Shown here: piece by piece, positions 1 to 7,907 of the stretch
Layout: the number at the start of each line of letters is the position of its first letter
Position numbering within the stretch: the stretch's first letter is position 1
NCBI RefSeq assembly: GCF_003346715.1
Contig: NZ_QQPQ01000007.1
Coordinates: 124,001 to 188,000 of the forward strand
DNA length: 64,000 nucleotides
Direction of reading: 5' to 3'
Source: Oceanispirochaeta sp. M1
GTDB lineage: Bacteria > Spirochaetota > Spirochaetia > DSM-2461
Made by a program: the position numbers and the translations under genes
Notes under the pieces: generated by a model
Told to the model about the DNA's origin: nothing
Databases searched by the model: none
The model's input: only the letters and a program-made list of their open reading frames with translations

Positions 1-1007
1 TTCTCACTTCCCGTAAGATAAGCTTCGGTTCTCATTGTGATTTCCACATATCCCCCGGGATGATCAGACAGCCAGGAAACGGCTTCGTCACAATCTTCAA
101 ATGTCTCTCTGTACAGAGGCCAGGGGCTCTTCAGTTTTATGAAGTTGTAGCGGGCTTTTTTTCCGGGCTCCAGATCAATAAGAACCACAGATTTGTCTTT
201 ATGGTTTTCCGACAGGCTATAGGCTCCGGGGCTTCCGGAGTAGACTGCGGGCACGGGTTCAGTACTTACAGGAAATCCCCGGTGCAAATGCCCCAGGGCC
301 ATATATTGGCAGTCAGAAGGGAGGGCATCACAAAAGATCTGTTCCAGGCCTCCCGGATGGAGAATGGATTTTTCTCCTTCCGGTTCTTCTTCTGACAGAA
401 GTTCAGATCGGTTGCCCATAAAGAGATGGGCGGCCATGAGGTTAATCCCTTTTTTGTCAAAGTATTTCTCTCCCAGGCTTTTCCAGCGCTCAGTCAGGAT
501 ATTGCGGAGAGCCTCCTCCCTGTTCTCGATATCCAGATACTGACGCATTCTGGTTTCGCTGGCATAGGGAGTACATATCACTCTCAGTGGGCTGGAAAGA
601 CCCTTTATTAAAACCATTCCGGCTTCAGGAAACAGAATCTTTACTCCCGATTCCAATTCCATATCCGCCGGCTGACTGCCGGGGTAGCCGATGAAGAATA
701 TTCCACTCTCTCTGGCAAGGGCGTCGGGGGCCTCAATATGTTCCGGAGCATCGTGATTCCCCGCCAGTGCGAGTATGATACGACGGCCGCCGTCACTCAT
801 CCTGGAGAGGGTTCTATAGAGGAGCTCAATGGCTTCATGAGGAGGATTCCAGCTGTCATAAAGGTCTCCGGAGAGAAGAATCAGTTCGGGATCCTCTTTT
901 CTGCAGACTTCAAGAATTTCAGAAAGGATCTCTTTCTGTTCTTCAAGACGGGACCAGTTATTCAGCTTTTTTCCCAGATGCCAGTCTGATGTATGGAGTA
1001 TTTTCAT
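1..1007 (-). CDS. sbcD: SbcD exonuclease subunit (3' part outside window)
   Basis: Nuclease subunit of the SbcCD (Mre11-Rad50-like) complex, which processes DNA hairpins and ends. The ATG at 1007 opens a frame starting MKILHTSDWHLGKKLN. This carries the calcineurin-type metal motifs DWHLG, then LLSGDLYD (GDxxD type) and ALAGNHD (GNHD), and later GHLHRG (GHxH). All the metal-ligand motifs expected of SbcD are visible in order. The frame runs off the left edge of the window, so the C-terminus is missing. It starts 2 nt after the yedF stop and is therefore the distal gene of the selenium operon, an unusual partner. SbcC would be expected beyond the edge; that is inference. Confidence 0.9.
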   Translation of the reverse strand, partial: MKILHTSDWHLGKKLNNWSRLEEQKEILSEILEVCRKEDPELILLSGDLYDSWNPPHEAIELLYRTLSRMSDGGRRIILALAGNHDAPEHIEAPDALARESGIFFIGYPGSQPADMELESGVKILFPEAGMVLIKGLSSPLRVICTPYASETRMRQYLDIENREEALRNILTERWKSLGEKYFDKKGINLMAAHLFMGNRSELLSEEEPEGEKSILHPGGLEQIFCDALPSDCQYMALGHLHRGFPVSTEPVPAVYSGSPGAYSLSENHKDKSVVLIDLEPGKKARYNFIKLKSPWPLYRETFEDCDEAVSWLSDHPGGYVEITMRTEAYLTGSE

Positions 1008-1009
1008 AA

Positions 1010-1627
1010 TCAGGTAAGGCTGATCAGCCCCTGGGGATCATGAAGTTTTGATGTGATCTCATACATATTTGAGATAGTACCCACTGCCAGCTGTTCCCGG
1101 ACATCCAAAAATTCCAGACAAGTACCGCAGACCAGAATTTCCACTGATTTCTTCTCCAGGAGTATGAGATCATCAATATTCGCTGAATCCTTCAGACAGA
1201 GTTTTACTCCGCTGTTCATGAAGATCAGTGAGGAAGGAAGTTCGTCCAGCTGGGTCAGGGTGTAGATATAACCCTTCATCAGGAGCCTGCCGAGTTCATC
1301 TTCTTCAGATCCGATCCGGGTATCAGTTATAAGAACTGTTTTTCCACCCCTGCTTTCTCGGCTGAATGCGGGAGCGATCTCTGATTTTTCAGTGTTTACA
1401 GTTTGTTTTCCGTCTCTGTTTACAGTGATAATAAAGTCGCCGTTCTGCTCCTGCCATTGGGGAGAGTATCCGGAATGACTCAGAAAGCGGCATACATTTT
1501 CACGAGCCGGGACATTGGCTACCATTACAACGAGGGTCTCAAAGCTCTCTTCGCTGAGGGCTTTTTTTGTTCTTAGTAGGGGCTTAGGGCAATCCAGCTC
1601 CCTTGCATCAATTTCAAATTTTTTCAT
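1010..1627 (-). CDS. yedF: YedF selenium-metabolism sulfurtransferase-like protein
   Basis: Member of the YedF family (TusA-like N-terminal domain plus a DsrE-like C-terminal domain), found with SelD in selenium-using genomes and thought to handle Se or S. The ATG at 1627 begins MKKFEIDARELDCPKP, with the TusA CPxP motif at Cys13. A longer in-frame reading to 1708 lies inside the upstream gene and adds nothing family-like. The C-terminal half (about residues 95-205) has the DsrE-like pattern, including a VCGTCLE motif. It overlaps the DUF3343 gene by 14 nt. The exact biochemical role of the family is not settled. Confidence 0.88.
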   Translation of the reverse strand: MKKFEIDARELDCPKPLLRTKKALSEESFETLVVMVANVPARENVCRFLSHSGYSPQWQEQNGDFIITVNRDGKQTVNTEKSEIAPAFSRESRGGKTVLITDTRIGSEEDELGRLLMKGYIYTLTQLDELPSSLIFMNSGVKLCLKDSANIDDLILLEKKSVEILVCGTCLEFLDVREQLAVGTISNMYEITSKLHDPQGLISLT

Positions 1628-1868
1628 ATCCGATATTTCTCTCACCTTCTTTAAGGGGTACATAGCAGTCAACATGATTGACCTTCTCATCTTTACTGAC
1701 TTCTTCATGGGCCTCTTCTGTCAGATAGACAAGGAGAGAGAAACCGCATTCGGAGAATATCTCAAAAGGAGTAGGGATCAGTTTGACCCTGTGATTCAAT
1801 TTCTTAAGATACTTTTCTGCCTTCAGTGCCTGATGGGTATTCTGAAAAGTAAAGAGGATCTCATGCAT
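1614..1868 (-). CDS. DUF3343 putative Se/S carrier-like protein
   Basis: An 84-residue protein of the DUF3343 type, small proteins found beside selD/yedF and proposed to be Se/S carriers. It begins MHEILFTFQNTHQALKAEKYL and contains the TPFEIFSECGFSL segment, where the single conserved-looking Cys (about residue 42) would be the carrier residue. It overlaps selD by 8 nt at its start and yedF by 14 nt at its end, implying translational coupling. The function is inferred from context and family, not shown by the sequence. Confidence 0.8.
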   Translation of the reverse strand: MHEILFTFQNTHQALKAEKYLKKLNHRVKLIPTPFEIFSECGFSLLVYLTEEAHEEVSKDEKVNHVDCYVPLKEGERNIGYEKI

Positions 1869-2895
1869 TCAGTATAATCCTTCCGTCCCCTTTTACAACA
1901 GATCCGATAACTGCCGCTGCCGGCTGTTGAAGCTCTTCCATAAATGCCCGGGCATTTTCCTTCGGCAGGGAGATCAGCAGGCCTCCGGATGTCTGAGGAT
2001 CAAAAATCAGATCAAGAATTTCCGGCGTTACAGTTTCCGGATTTTTAATCCTGGACAGGCGGAACTTTCTGTTGTTGTAGCTTCCGGCGGGAACCAGTCC
2101 CATGGATATATACTCCATGACGTCAGGCAGGAGAGGCAGCCTTTCAATGTCGAAAATCAGATCTGTTCCGCTGTCCATAGCCATCTCTGCTCCATGACCG
2201 GCCAGTCCGAAGCCTGTGATGTCGGTGCAGGCATTTGCTGCGTATTTATGGAGGAGCAGTGCGGGAGCTTTATTAAGAGCTCTCATGCTTAACCCTGCCG
2301 CCATAACGGCTTCATCAGCGGCTATCTCCGCCCTGAGGGCTGTATTGATTGTTCCGGTTCCCAGGGCCTTTGTCAGGATAAGGACATCTCCCGGAGCAGG
2401 GCTGTTGTTGCGGATAATTCTGTCGGGGTGAATTATCCCGTTTACTGAAAAACCGAACTTCAGTTCTTTGTCATTCACGCTGTGCCCGCCAAGCAGAGCA
2501 GTATCCGCCTCTGTCAGAGCTTCCAGAGCTCCCTCCATGATTTTTCTAAGATACTCTATTGGAAGGTCGTCTTCTGGGTAGCAGAGCACATTTACTGCAC
2601 TCACAGGCCGCCCTCCCATGGCATAAATATCCGAGAGGGAATTGGCTGCTGCTATGGCACCGAAGAGTGCCGGATCATCCACGATGGGTGGAAAGAAGTC
2701 AACGGTCTGAACCAGAGCCATATCATCACTGATTCTGTAAACCCCGGCATCTTCACTGCCGGTAAAGTCGGCAAGAACCTCCGGTCTTTCGGGTTGGGAG
2801 AGTCCGCATAGGGCTTTATCCAGCAGCTCGGGCCCCAGTTTGGCACCGCAGCCGGAAAATCGGGAATATGTAGTCAGTTTTTCAGGGTTAGCCAT
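1861..2895 (-). CDS. selD: Selenide, water dikinase SelD (Cys form)
   Basis: Makes selenophosphate from selenide and ATP, the activated selenium donor. The protein of 344 residues matches the family length. The N-terminal catalytic loop reads SGCGAKLGP. The essential Cys is residue 16, encoded by TGC, so this SelD does not itself need selenocysteine, and the essential Lys is Lys19. The second Cys of the E. coli GCGCK loop is Ala here, which is tolerated in the family. Later motifs VQTVDFFPP, LLGGHS and DITGFGLAGHG are intact. AAGGAG lies just upstream of the ATG. Because it sits with yqeB, yqeC and yedF and not with selA/selB, it fits the orphan-SelD arrangement of selenium-dependent molybdenum hydroxylases. 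Confidence 0.95.
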   Translation of the reverse strand: MANPEKLTTYSRFSGCGAKLGPELLDKALCGLSQPERPEVLADFTGSEDAGVYRISDDMALVQTVDFFPPIVDDPALFGAIAAANSLSDIYAMGGRPVSAVNVLCYPEDDLPIEYLRKIMEGALEALTEADTALLGGHSVNDKELKFGFSVNGIIHPDRIIRNNSPAPGDVLILTKALGTGTINTALRAEIAADEAVMAAGLSMRALNKAPALLLHKYAANACTDITGFGLAGHGAEMAMDSGTDLIFDIERLPLLPDVMEYISMGLVPAGSYNNRKFRLSRIKNPETVTPEILDLIFDPQTSGGLLISLPKENARAFMEELQQPAAAVIGSVVKGDGRIILNA

Positions 2896-4025
2896 CTGTA
2901 CTCCTTGAGGCTTTCTATAAGCAGTTCAATTTCTCTATTTGTAGTAAAAAGACCTGGTGAGAGTCTCAGGGTTCCACCACTCTCAAAACTCCCCAGTACT
3001 CTATGGGCTGAGGGAGCGCAGTGGAGGCCTGAACGTACCGCAATGTCTTTACTGTTGAGGAATGCTGTCAGTTCTGTGAGATTTCCTTTTTCAGGAAGTA
3101 TGGAGAAGACTCTTGTGTAGTCTCTATCTTTTGACCTGCCGATGATTCTGTATCCTTCCAGTTCATGCAGGCGGCGGCAGAGGCGGCCGCAGCGCTCCTC
3201 GGCAGCTCTGTATAAAGTCTTTGAACTCTGAAGGAAATTCAGACTGTGAAGAAGTCCGGCAAAGCCGGGAATATTGGCTGTACCGCTTTCAAACCGGTCG
3301 GGCATAATCTCGGGCTGAATCTCTTCACGTGAGCGGCTTCCTGTTCCACCCAGAATCAGTGGCCTGACCCTTTCGGGATCTCTGATATAAAATCCACCGC
3401 AGCCTGCGGGACCCAGGAGTCCCTTATGACCGGCAAAACATAGAAAATCAATACCCCAGTTTTCGGGGTAAAGGGGAATCTCTCCTGCTGCCTGGGCGGC
3501 ATCCACACATAGGGGAATGCCTTTTTTCCGGGCAGTCAGGCACATCTGTTCCAGAGGGAAGATAATGCCGTTTACATTGGATGCAGCTGTCAGTACAAGG
3601 AGATCAGGTTTCTCGTCCAATAACTTTTCAAAGGCTTTCAGATCGGGATATCCGCTTTCCGGCTCTGATGGTATACGGTTTATCTGCAGCTGTCTCTCCT
3701 GCTGCAGCTGCATCAGGGGTCTCATTACAGAGTTATGCTCCATGGAACTGCATAGAACCTTCTGTCCTTTTTTAAGAAAACCCGAGAGAATGGTGTTTAG
3801 GGCAGAAGTACAGCCCGGGGTCAGGGCTACAAGGCTGCTGTCACCAATACCGAAGAGATGAGCCAGAGATTCCCTGAGTTCAAAGATTATTCTATCTGCC
3901 GATATCCCCGCACTGTGGGAGGTCCGGCCCGGATTTCCCAGGGGAGAAAGGATCGCATTACTTAATACTTCTGCAGTCCCCGGTGCCTTTGGCCAGCTGG
4001 TGGCAGCATTGTCCAGATATATCAT
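2874..4025 (-). CDS. EF2568-type cysteine desulfurase (class V aminotransferase)
   Basis: PLP-dependent class V aminotransferase of the cysteine desulfurase group. The SDMH-associated EF2568 branch is thought to mobilise S or Se for the cofactor. The 383-residue protein begins MIYLDNAATSWPKAPG, with the typical YLDNAATS start. It has the PLP-lysine motif CFAGHKGLLGP (about residue 200) and the active-site Cys loop SGLHCAPSAH (about residue 338). It starts 5 nt after the XdhC-YqeB stop and overlaps selD by 22 nt. Assignment to the EF2568 branch rather than SufS/IscS rests on the gene neighbourhood and the short Cys loop. Confidence 0.88.
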   Translation of the reverse strand: MIYLDNAATSWPKAPGTAEVLSNAILSPLGNPGRTSHSAGISADRIIFELRESLAHLFGIGDSSLVALTPGCTSALNTILSGFLKKGQKVLCSSMEHNSVMRPLMQLQQERQLQINRIPSEPESGYPDLKAFEKLLDEKPDLLVLTAASNVNGIIFPLEQMCLTARKKGIPLCVDAAQAAGEIPLYPENWGIDFLCFAGHKGLLGPAGCGGFYIRDPERVRPLILGGTGSRSREEIQPEIMPDRFESGTANIPGFAGLLHSLNFLQSSKTLYRAAEERCGRLCRRLHELEGYRIIGRSKDRDYTRVFSILPEKGNLTELTAFLNSKDIAVRSGLHCAPSAHRVLGSFESGGTLRLSPGLFTTNREIELLIESLKEYRWLTLKN

Positions 4026-4030
4026 TTCTC

Positions 4031-5653
4031 TTAATTCCTCAGTAGTCCCGGGTTCAGAAAGAGGATTGCTTCAAGAACTCCTCCCCCTACGGCCCTGGCT
4101 TTATCAGAGACAATATGACAGTAGGAGGCTTCCCCTCTGGGGTCTACATCTCCAATCTTGAGTCCCTTTGTTACAGGGGTCTCCGGAGCAATCATGCCCC
4201 TCACAACTCCATCCAGAGGAGAAAGAACTTCAGTGCTGCCTATGATGGCAATAATTTCCCCTTTTTTTACTATGCTCTCAATATCCTTCAGTACCTTGAT
4301 CTTTCCTGCCACAGGAGCATGGAGAACCCTCTCGGCATTGTATCCTGCAATGGTACCTGGGATGCCCGTGTCTTTGAGGGCAGGACCTTTTAAGATCATC
4401 TGTCCCAGACTATGACCTCTGTTGGTTTCAATCACTGCATGAACATCTTCTCCTGCAGTGAATCCGGGGCCCAGTCCGATCACAGTGGGAGCCATGGTCT
4501 TTGAAGTTCCCAGGTTTTTCTTGGCAAGGATGGCATCCACAACACAGAAAGGGGTCAGTCTTTTTATCCACTGACCCTTCGGGTCGGGAATAACAGGAAT
4601 CTTCCCTTCGTTTATGGCATCAAAAAATTCAGATTCTGTTTCGGTTCTGACGGCTTCGAGTCCTTCCACTGAGGCATTGCCGGTTCTTAGGACATCGGCG
4701 AAGGCTATGGTTCTGCGGATCACCGTGGGATTTTCAGTTTCAAGGGCAGCCACCCTGAAACCGCTCTTCTGTAGGCGGCAGATTACACCGCTGGCGATGT
4801 CTCCTGCTCCCCGGACAATGATAAGAGGGGCCTCTACTCTCTTCGAGCTGTTTTTCAGGCTCATGCTGCTGCCGCTGGTTCCATTCTGTTTCATCATTAT
4901 TTCTGCCAGAATACTTACGGCAATCTCTTCGGGAGTCTCTGCTCCGAGGTCCAGACCTATGGGGGACTGAACTCTGTTCAGAGAATTCTCATCAAAGCCC
5001 TGGTCCTTCATCTTTTTCATAAAGAGGGTTACTTTTCTTTTACTTCCCAGCATTCCAATATATCTGCTCTCGGTTTTGAGGGCGGCGGTCAGGGCTGTGT
5101 CATCATGATTATGGGTTGCGATGACCAGAGCTGTATTTTTGCTTATCAGTTTTTTTTCAATCGCCCTGTCGAAGAGGGCGGCCGAATCGGCTTCACAGAT
5201 TCTGTCCAGAGCCAGGGGGAAACGTTCTTCGCTGGCAAAGTCAGGACGGCTGTCAGCCACAATATAGGGGTATCCCAGTTTTTCTGCCAATGCTGCAAGA
5301 GCAAGGTTTACATGTCCGCCTCCTGCCAGAAAGAGGCTTGGCTTTGGTATAAAGACTTCGATAAAGAAATCCATACTGCCGCCGCAGACCATATCTATGC
5401 TTTCAGCTGAGTTTCCTTTGTCCAGACGATAGGAGACGGAACGGGAGACACCGTCCTCCAGACATTTCAATCCTTCTTTTGTCACAAGTCTCTCAGCAGG
5501 CCCGCCGCCTACTGTCCCGATTCCCTTACCATCCGGTAGAAGAATCATTCGGCCGGAACTCCGCGGTGCCGAACCTTTTGAAGCGGTAATTGTAATTAAG
5601 GCAAATGCTTTATTCTTTTTTTCAAGTTCAGCAGCTTTGGCAAAAAGGGACAT
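4031..5653 (-). CDS. XdhC-YqeB fusion, molybdenum hydroxylase maturation protein
   Basis: A 540-residue two-part protein. Residues about 1-250 are XdhC/CoxI-like: an N-terminal domain with TVGGGPAE, then a Rossmann domain with LFLAGGGHVNLALA and GMLGSKRK. XdhC proteins bind molybdenum cofactor and deliver its sulfurated form to hydroxylases. Residues about 275-540 are YqeB (EF2563)-like: IIVRGAGDIASGV, then GLGPGFTAGEDVHAVIET, then a lipoyl/biotinyl-like stretch APVAGKI and LSPLDGVVRG. The ATG at 5653 was chosen because AGGAG lies 7 nt upstream; a longer frame to 5743 overlaps yqeC. XdhC and YqeB are usually separate genes, so this fusion ties them functionally. Confidence 0.88.
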   Translation of the reverse strand: MSLFAKAAELEKKNKAFALITITASKGSAPRSSGRMILLPDGKGIGTVGGGPAERLVTKEGLKCLEDGVSRSVSYRLDKGNSAESIDMVCGGSMDFFIEVFIPKPSLFLAGGGHVNLALAALAEKLGYPYIVADSRPDFASEERFPLALDRICEADSAALFDRAIEKKLISKNTALVIATHNHDDTALTAALKTESRYIGMLGSKRKVTLFMKKMKDQGFDENSLNRVQSPIGLDLGAETPEEIAVSILAEIMMKQNGTSGSSMSLKNSSKRVEAPLIIVRGAGDIASGVICRLQKSGFRVAALETENPTVIRRTIAFADVLRTGNASVEGLEAVRTETESEFFDAINEGKIPVIPDPKGQWIKRLTPFCVVDAILAKKNLGTSKTMAPTVIGLGPGFTAGEDVHAVIETNRGHSLGQMILKGPALKDTGIPGTIAGYNAERVLHAPVAGKIKVLKDIESIVKKGEIIAIIGSTEVLSPLDGVVRGMIAPETPVTKGLKIGDVDPRGEASYCHIVSDKARAVGGGVLEAILFLNPGLLRN

Positions 5654-5679
5654 GGAAATCTCCTTGTAATAGATAAGTC

Positions 5680-6447
5680 TCAGTCCTGGAAAACTGTCTG
5701 CCCTGTTTTCAGGCAGGTTCCGATAATCCGGACAGAAGGACACTCTCTGGTCAAATAAGCTATTAAATCATGAATCTCAAATTCAGGATTCAGCAGATCA
5801 ATTTTATTCAGAATAACAGTTTTTTTTACACTGTGCTTCTCTGGACAATTCTTAAACAGTCCGTTTTTCCGGTTGATCAGAGCAGCCAGTGTTCCCGGAC
5901 TGATTTGTGAACCGCGGTCCAGGGGCAGATGATTTTTGAACAAGTCTGGGCGATGTACCATTGATTCTGTTACTTTTGCGCCCAGAGCCTCAAGGCCTAT
6001 ACAACCTACTGCATGATTCACTTCTGCAGGGATGACAGGTTCCTTTTTTGAGGGAAACTTTATCGGCCTTCCGGCAGCTCCGTCTGCTTCGATTATCAGG
6101 ATAGGCCAGCTGCCCATTGAATTCCAGCTCTCCAACAGCTTGTTCGACAAGCCGCGGACCTTATCCTTTACACCGGGAGTTGCAGATTTAATAATCTCTC
6201 CGGCAACGAAACAGCTGCCGGGAATGAATGGTGGAGGATCCGCGGAAGGCCAATCAAGATGAATCTCCTGAAAGGGATGATTATCAAGGCGGGGGTTAAA
6301 CATTTTTGTAGTTGTAGTATAGAGACCTCCGGATAAATAATTTTCCCGGGCAAGGGTATAGAGAATGCTTGTTTTTCCTCCACCACCAGAAAGAGATATG
6401 AAATTCCCGATCTGAAGATTCAGAATTTCCGACAGGAGAGGGGTCAT
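5680..6447 (-). CDS. yqeC: YqeC, putative selenium-dependent hydroxylase accessory protein
   Basis: A 255-residue member of the YqeC family, known only from selenium-dependent molybdenum hydroxylase loci. It has a P-loop near the N-terminus, ISLSGGGGKTS (about residues 17-27), a TTTTKMF segment typical of the family, IIEADGAAGRPIK (about 117-129) and VILNKIDLL near residue 212, so it looks like a small P-loop NTPase. Its ATG overlaps the stop of the small Cys-rich gene (ATGA). The real role, perhaps labile selenium insertion, is unproven. Confidence 0.85.
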   Translation of the reverse strand: MTPLLSEILNLQIGNFISLSGGGGKTSILYTLARENYLSGGLYTTTTKMFNPRLDNHPFQEIHLDWPSADPPPFIPGSCFVAGEIIKSATPGVKDKVRGLSNKLLESWNSMGSWPILIIEADGAAGRPIKFPSKKEPVIPAEVNHAVGCIGLEALGAKVTESMVHRPDLFKNHLPLDRGSQISPGTLAALINRKNGLFKNCPEKHSVKKTVILNKIDLLNPEFEIHDLIAYLTRECPSVRIIGTCLKTGQTVFQD

Positions 6448-6632
6448 TCAGATTCCTCCTGATCTTTGCCGGGGCAGCTGGGATGGGGAAGGGTGAATTC
6501 AAACTCATCATCCCCGTTTTCCAGGCCGAGGAAACGGCCCATTTTAAATATGTCGTGACTGTTTAATAAAATCCGCATACTGCCGCTGCAGCATTCACCG
6601 CAGAGGGTGCAGCCGTATTGTATTTTCTCCAA
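6444..6632 (-). CDS. Small CxxCxxCC protein (YkgJ N-terminus-like)
   Basis: A 62-residue protein starting at TTG with GAGGAG 8 nt upstream, which supports it as a real gene. The sequence YGCTLCGECCSGSMRI resembles the first Cys cluster of YkgJ-type zinc/iron-binding proteins. The second Cys cluster expected about 40-60 residues later is missing, leaving only one further Cys (HPSCPG). The stop overlaps the yqeC start (ATGA). It could be a genuine mini metal-binding protein or a truncated YkgJ homologue. Its place inside the SDMH operon suggests metal or selenium handling, but this is inference. Confidence 0.6.
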   Translation of the reverse strand: MEKIQYGCTLCGECCSGSMRILLNSHDIFKMGRFLGLENGDDEFEFTLPHPSCPGKDQEESE

Positions 6633-6670
6633 TTCCGACTCTCCTCAGGCGGTGTATTTCAAATCTATTT

Positions 6671-7801
6671 TTATTCCGGACCATAGGAATGGTAGATACT
6701 GTCCAGAGGGTTTTTTACATGAATCTCATCGTAATCATCCAGCCAGAATGCTTTTGGATTTCGTTTCAGGACCATAAAGGTTCCACTGTCCGCATCATTG
6801 GCTGCACGATGAAATTTCATATAGATTTTTTCCTGATCCATACCGACAACTTCAATTTTTCCTGTCATATGGGACATTACAAAGCGGGCTCTTTTTGCCA
6901 GTCCTGAAACCTGTACTCTGGCTTTTTCAAATATACCATATCCTTCTTCAATAGGAACTGCATAGTCGGAATTTCCAGAAGCCGGACGGCACTGGAAAAT
7001 ATAGTAGGGAGGAACACCAAGAAATGAGAGTTCCCTGAACAGATCCCCCAGAGCTTCCGGGGTACAGTTTACTCCTCTGATGATGGGAGTCTGATTGGCA
7101 AGTTCCGCACCCGTTTCTCTCAGGAGACGGATACCTTCTTTTGCTTCTCTGCTGAGCTCTTTTACGTGGTTGAAGTGAGTCATGATATAGATCTGTTTTC
7201 CCCTGGAGTTTACTTCCTTCAGAAGATCTCTGAGCCCATCATCCTCAATGATTCTAAAGGGGTTAAATGCGGGCATCTTGGAACCGAGCCGGATAATTTT
7301 TATATGATCAATATCTATCAGTGCTTCAAGATATTCTCTCAGTTTATTGGTTCCCAGCATCAATGGGTCTCCTCCTGTGAGGAGGACATTGGTGATTTCC
7401 TTATGTTCTCTGATGTAGCTGACAGCTCCCTCTATATCATGGAGTACCGCATCCTGCCCTTTCATAAAGACTCTTTTTCTAAAGCAGTATCGGCAGATTC
7501 CTCCGCAGACATTGCTGACCAGCATCAGGGCAGTGGAGTTATATTTATGCTCCAATCCCGGGAGGATTGTGTAGTTGTGTTCTCCAGAAGGATCGAGACG
7601 GCCCCATTCATTTAACTCTGATGCCTCTGGCATTATCAACCTGGCAATAGGATCATCAGGATCGTCCCAATTAATCAGGGATTGATAGTAGCTGTTGGTT
7701 CTGAACTGATATGTTCCCGTAACTTTTCCCGCCGTTTCAATGGCTGAAGAAGGAGTGTCCTGTGGTAGGTTCTCGGGATTGTTGATGTATTTTACTTTCA
7801 A
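6671..7801 (-). CDS. kamA: KamA-family radical SAM aminomutase
   Basis: Radical SAM enzyme of the lysine 2,3-aminomutase family (KamA, glutamate 2,3-aminomutase or EpmB-like), which interconverts alpha- and beta-amino acids using SAM and PLP. Starting at the TTG at 7801 it has 376 residues. The cluster motif CX3CX2C is at Cys99, Cys103 and Cys106 (VCGGICRYCFRKR), followed by TGGDPL and a PASGNSDYAVP region near residue 280. The TTG start is chosen because AAGGAG lies 7 nt upstream and because the upstream ATG at 7843 falls in the -10 region of a good promoter. At 376 residues it is shorter than classical clostridial KamA, so substrate is uncertain. It is the first gene of the selenium operon. 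Confidence 0.85.
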   Translation of the reverse strand: MKVKYINNPENLPQDTPSSAIETAGKVTGTYQFRTNSYYQSLINWDDPDDPIARLIMPEASELNEWGRLDPSGEHNYTILPGLEHKYNSTALMLVSNVCGGICRYCFRKRVFMKGQDAVLHDIEGAVSYIREHKEITNVLLTGGDPLMLGTNKLREYLEALIDIDHIKIIRLGSKMPAFNPFRIIEDDGLRDLLKEVNSRGKQIYIMTHFNHVKELSREAKEGIRLLRETGAELANQTPIIRGVNCTPEALGDLFRELSFLGVPPYYIFQCRPASGNSDYAVPIEEGYGIFEKARVQVSGLAKRARFVMSHMTGKIEVVGMDQEKIYMKFHRAANDADSGTFMVLKRNPKAFWLDDYDEIHVKNPLDSIYHSYGPE

Positions 7802-7833
7802 TACAAGGCTCCTTGAATATTGTTGAGTCAAGT

Positions 7834-7862
7834 ATTGTATCATGGATTGACTAGATCGTTAA
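7834..7862 (-). promoter_or_regulatory. Sigma-70-type promoter for the kamA/selenium operon
   Basis: On the minus strand, TTAACG (7857-7862) and TACAAT (7834-7839) are separated by 17 bp. This is a good match to a sigma-70 promoter placed 33 bp before the TTG start of kamA. It explains why the upstream ATG at 7843 cannot be the start. Confidence 0.5.
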
Positions 7863-7907
7863 GTCTGCCGCCATTGGTAATCTATTGCTCATAAAGGATT
7901 TATGAGA

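Noticed and set aside
60-989. Plus-strand open frames across the sbcD region
   Set aside because: They are shadows of the minus-strand sbcD frame, which carries all the metal motifs.
6444-6446. TGA stop of the small Cys protein as a selenocysteine codon
   Set aside because: The operon has SelD, so this was tested. The frame after TGA gives a sequence that is only a shadow of yqeC, no SECIS-like hairpin is evident, and the stop overlaps the yqeC start in the normal ATGA way.
7802-7843. ATG at 7843 as the kamA start
   Set aside because: It falls in the -10 region of the best promoter, and the TTG at 7801 has a strong AAGGAG.
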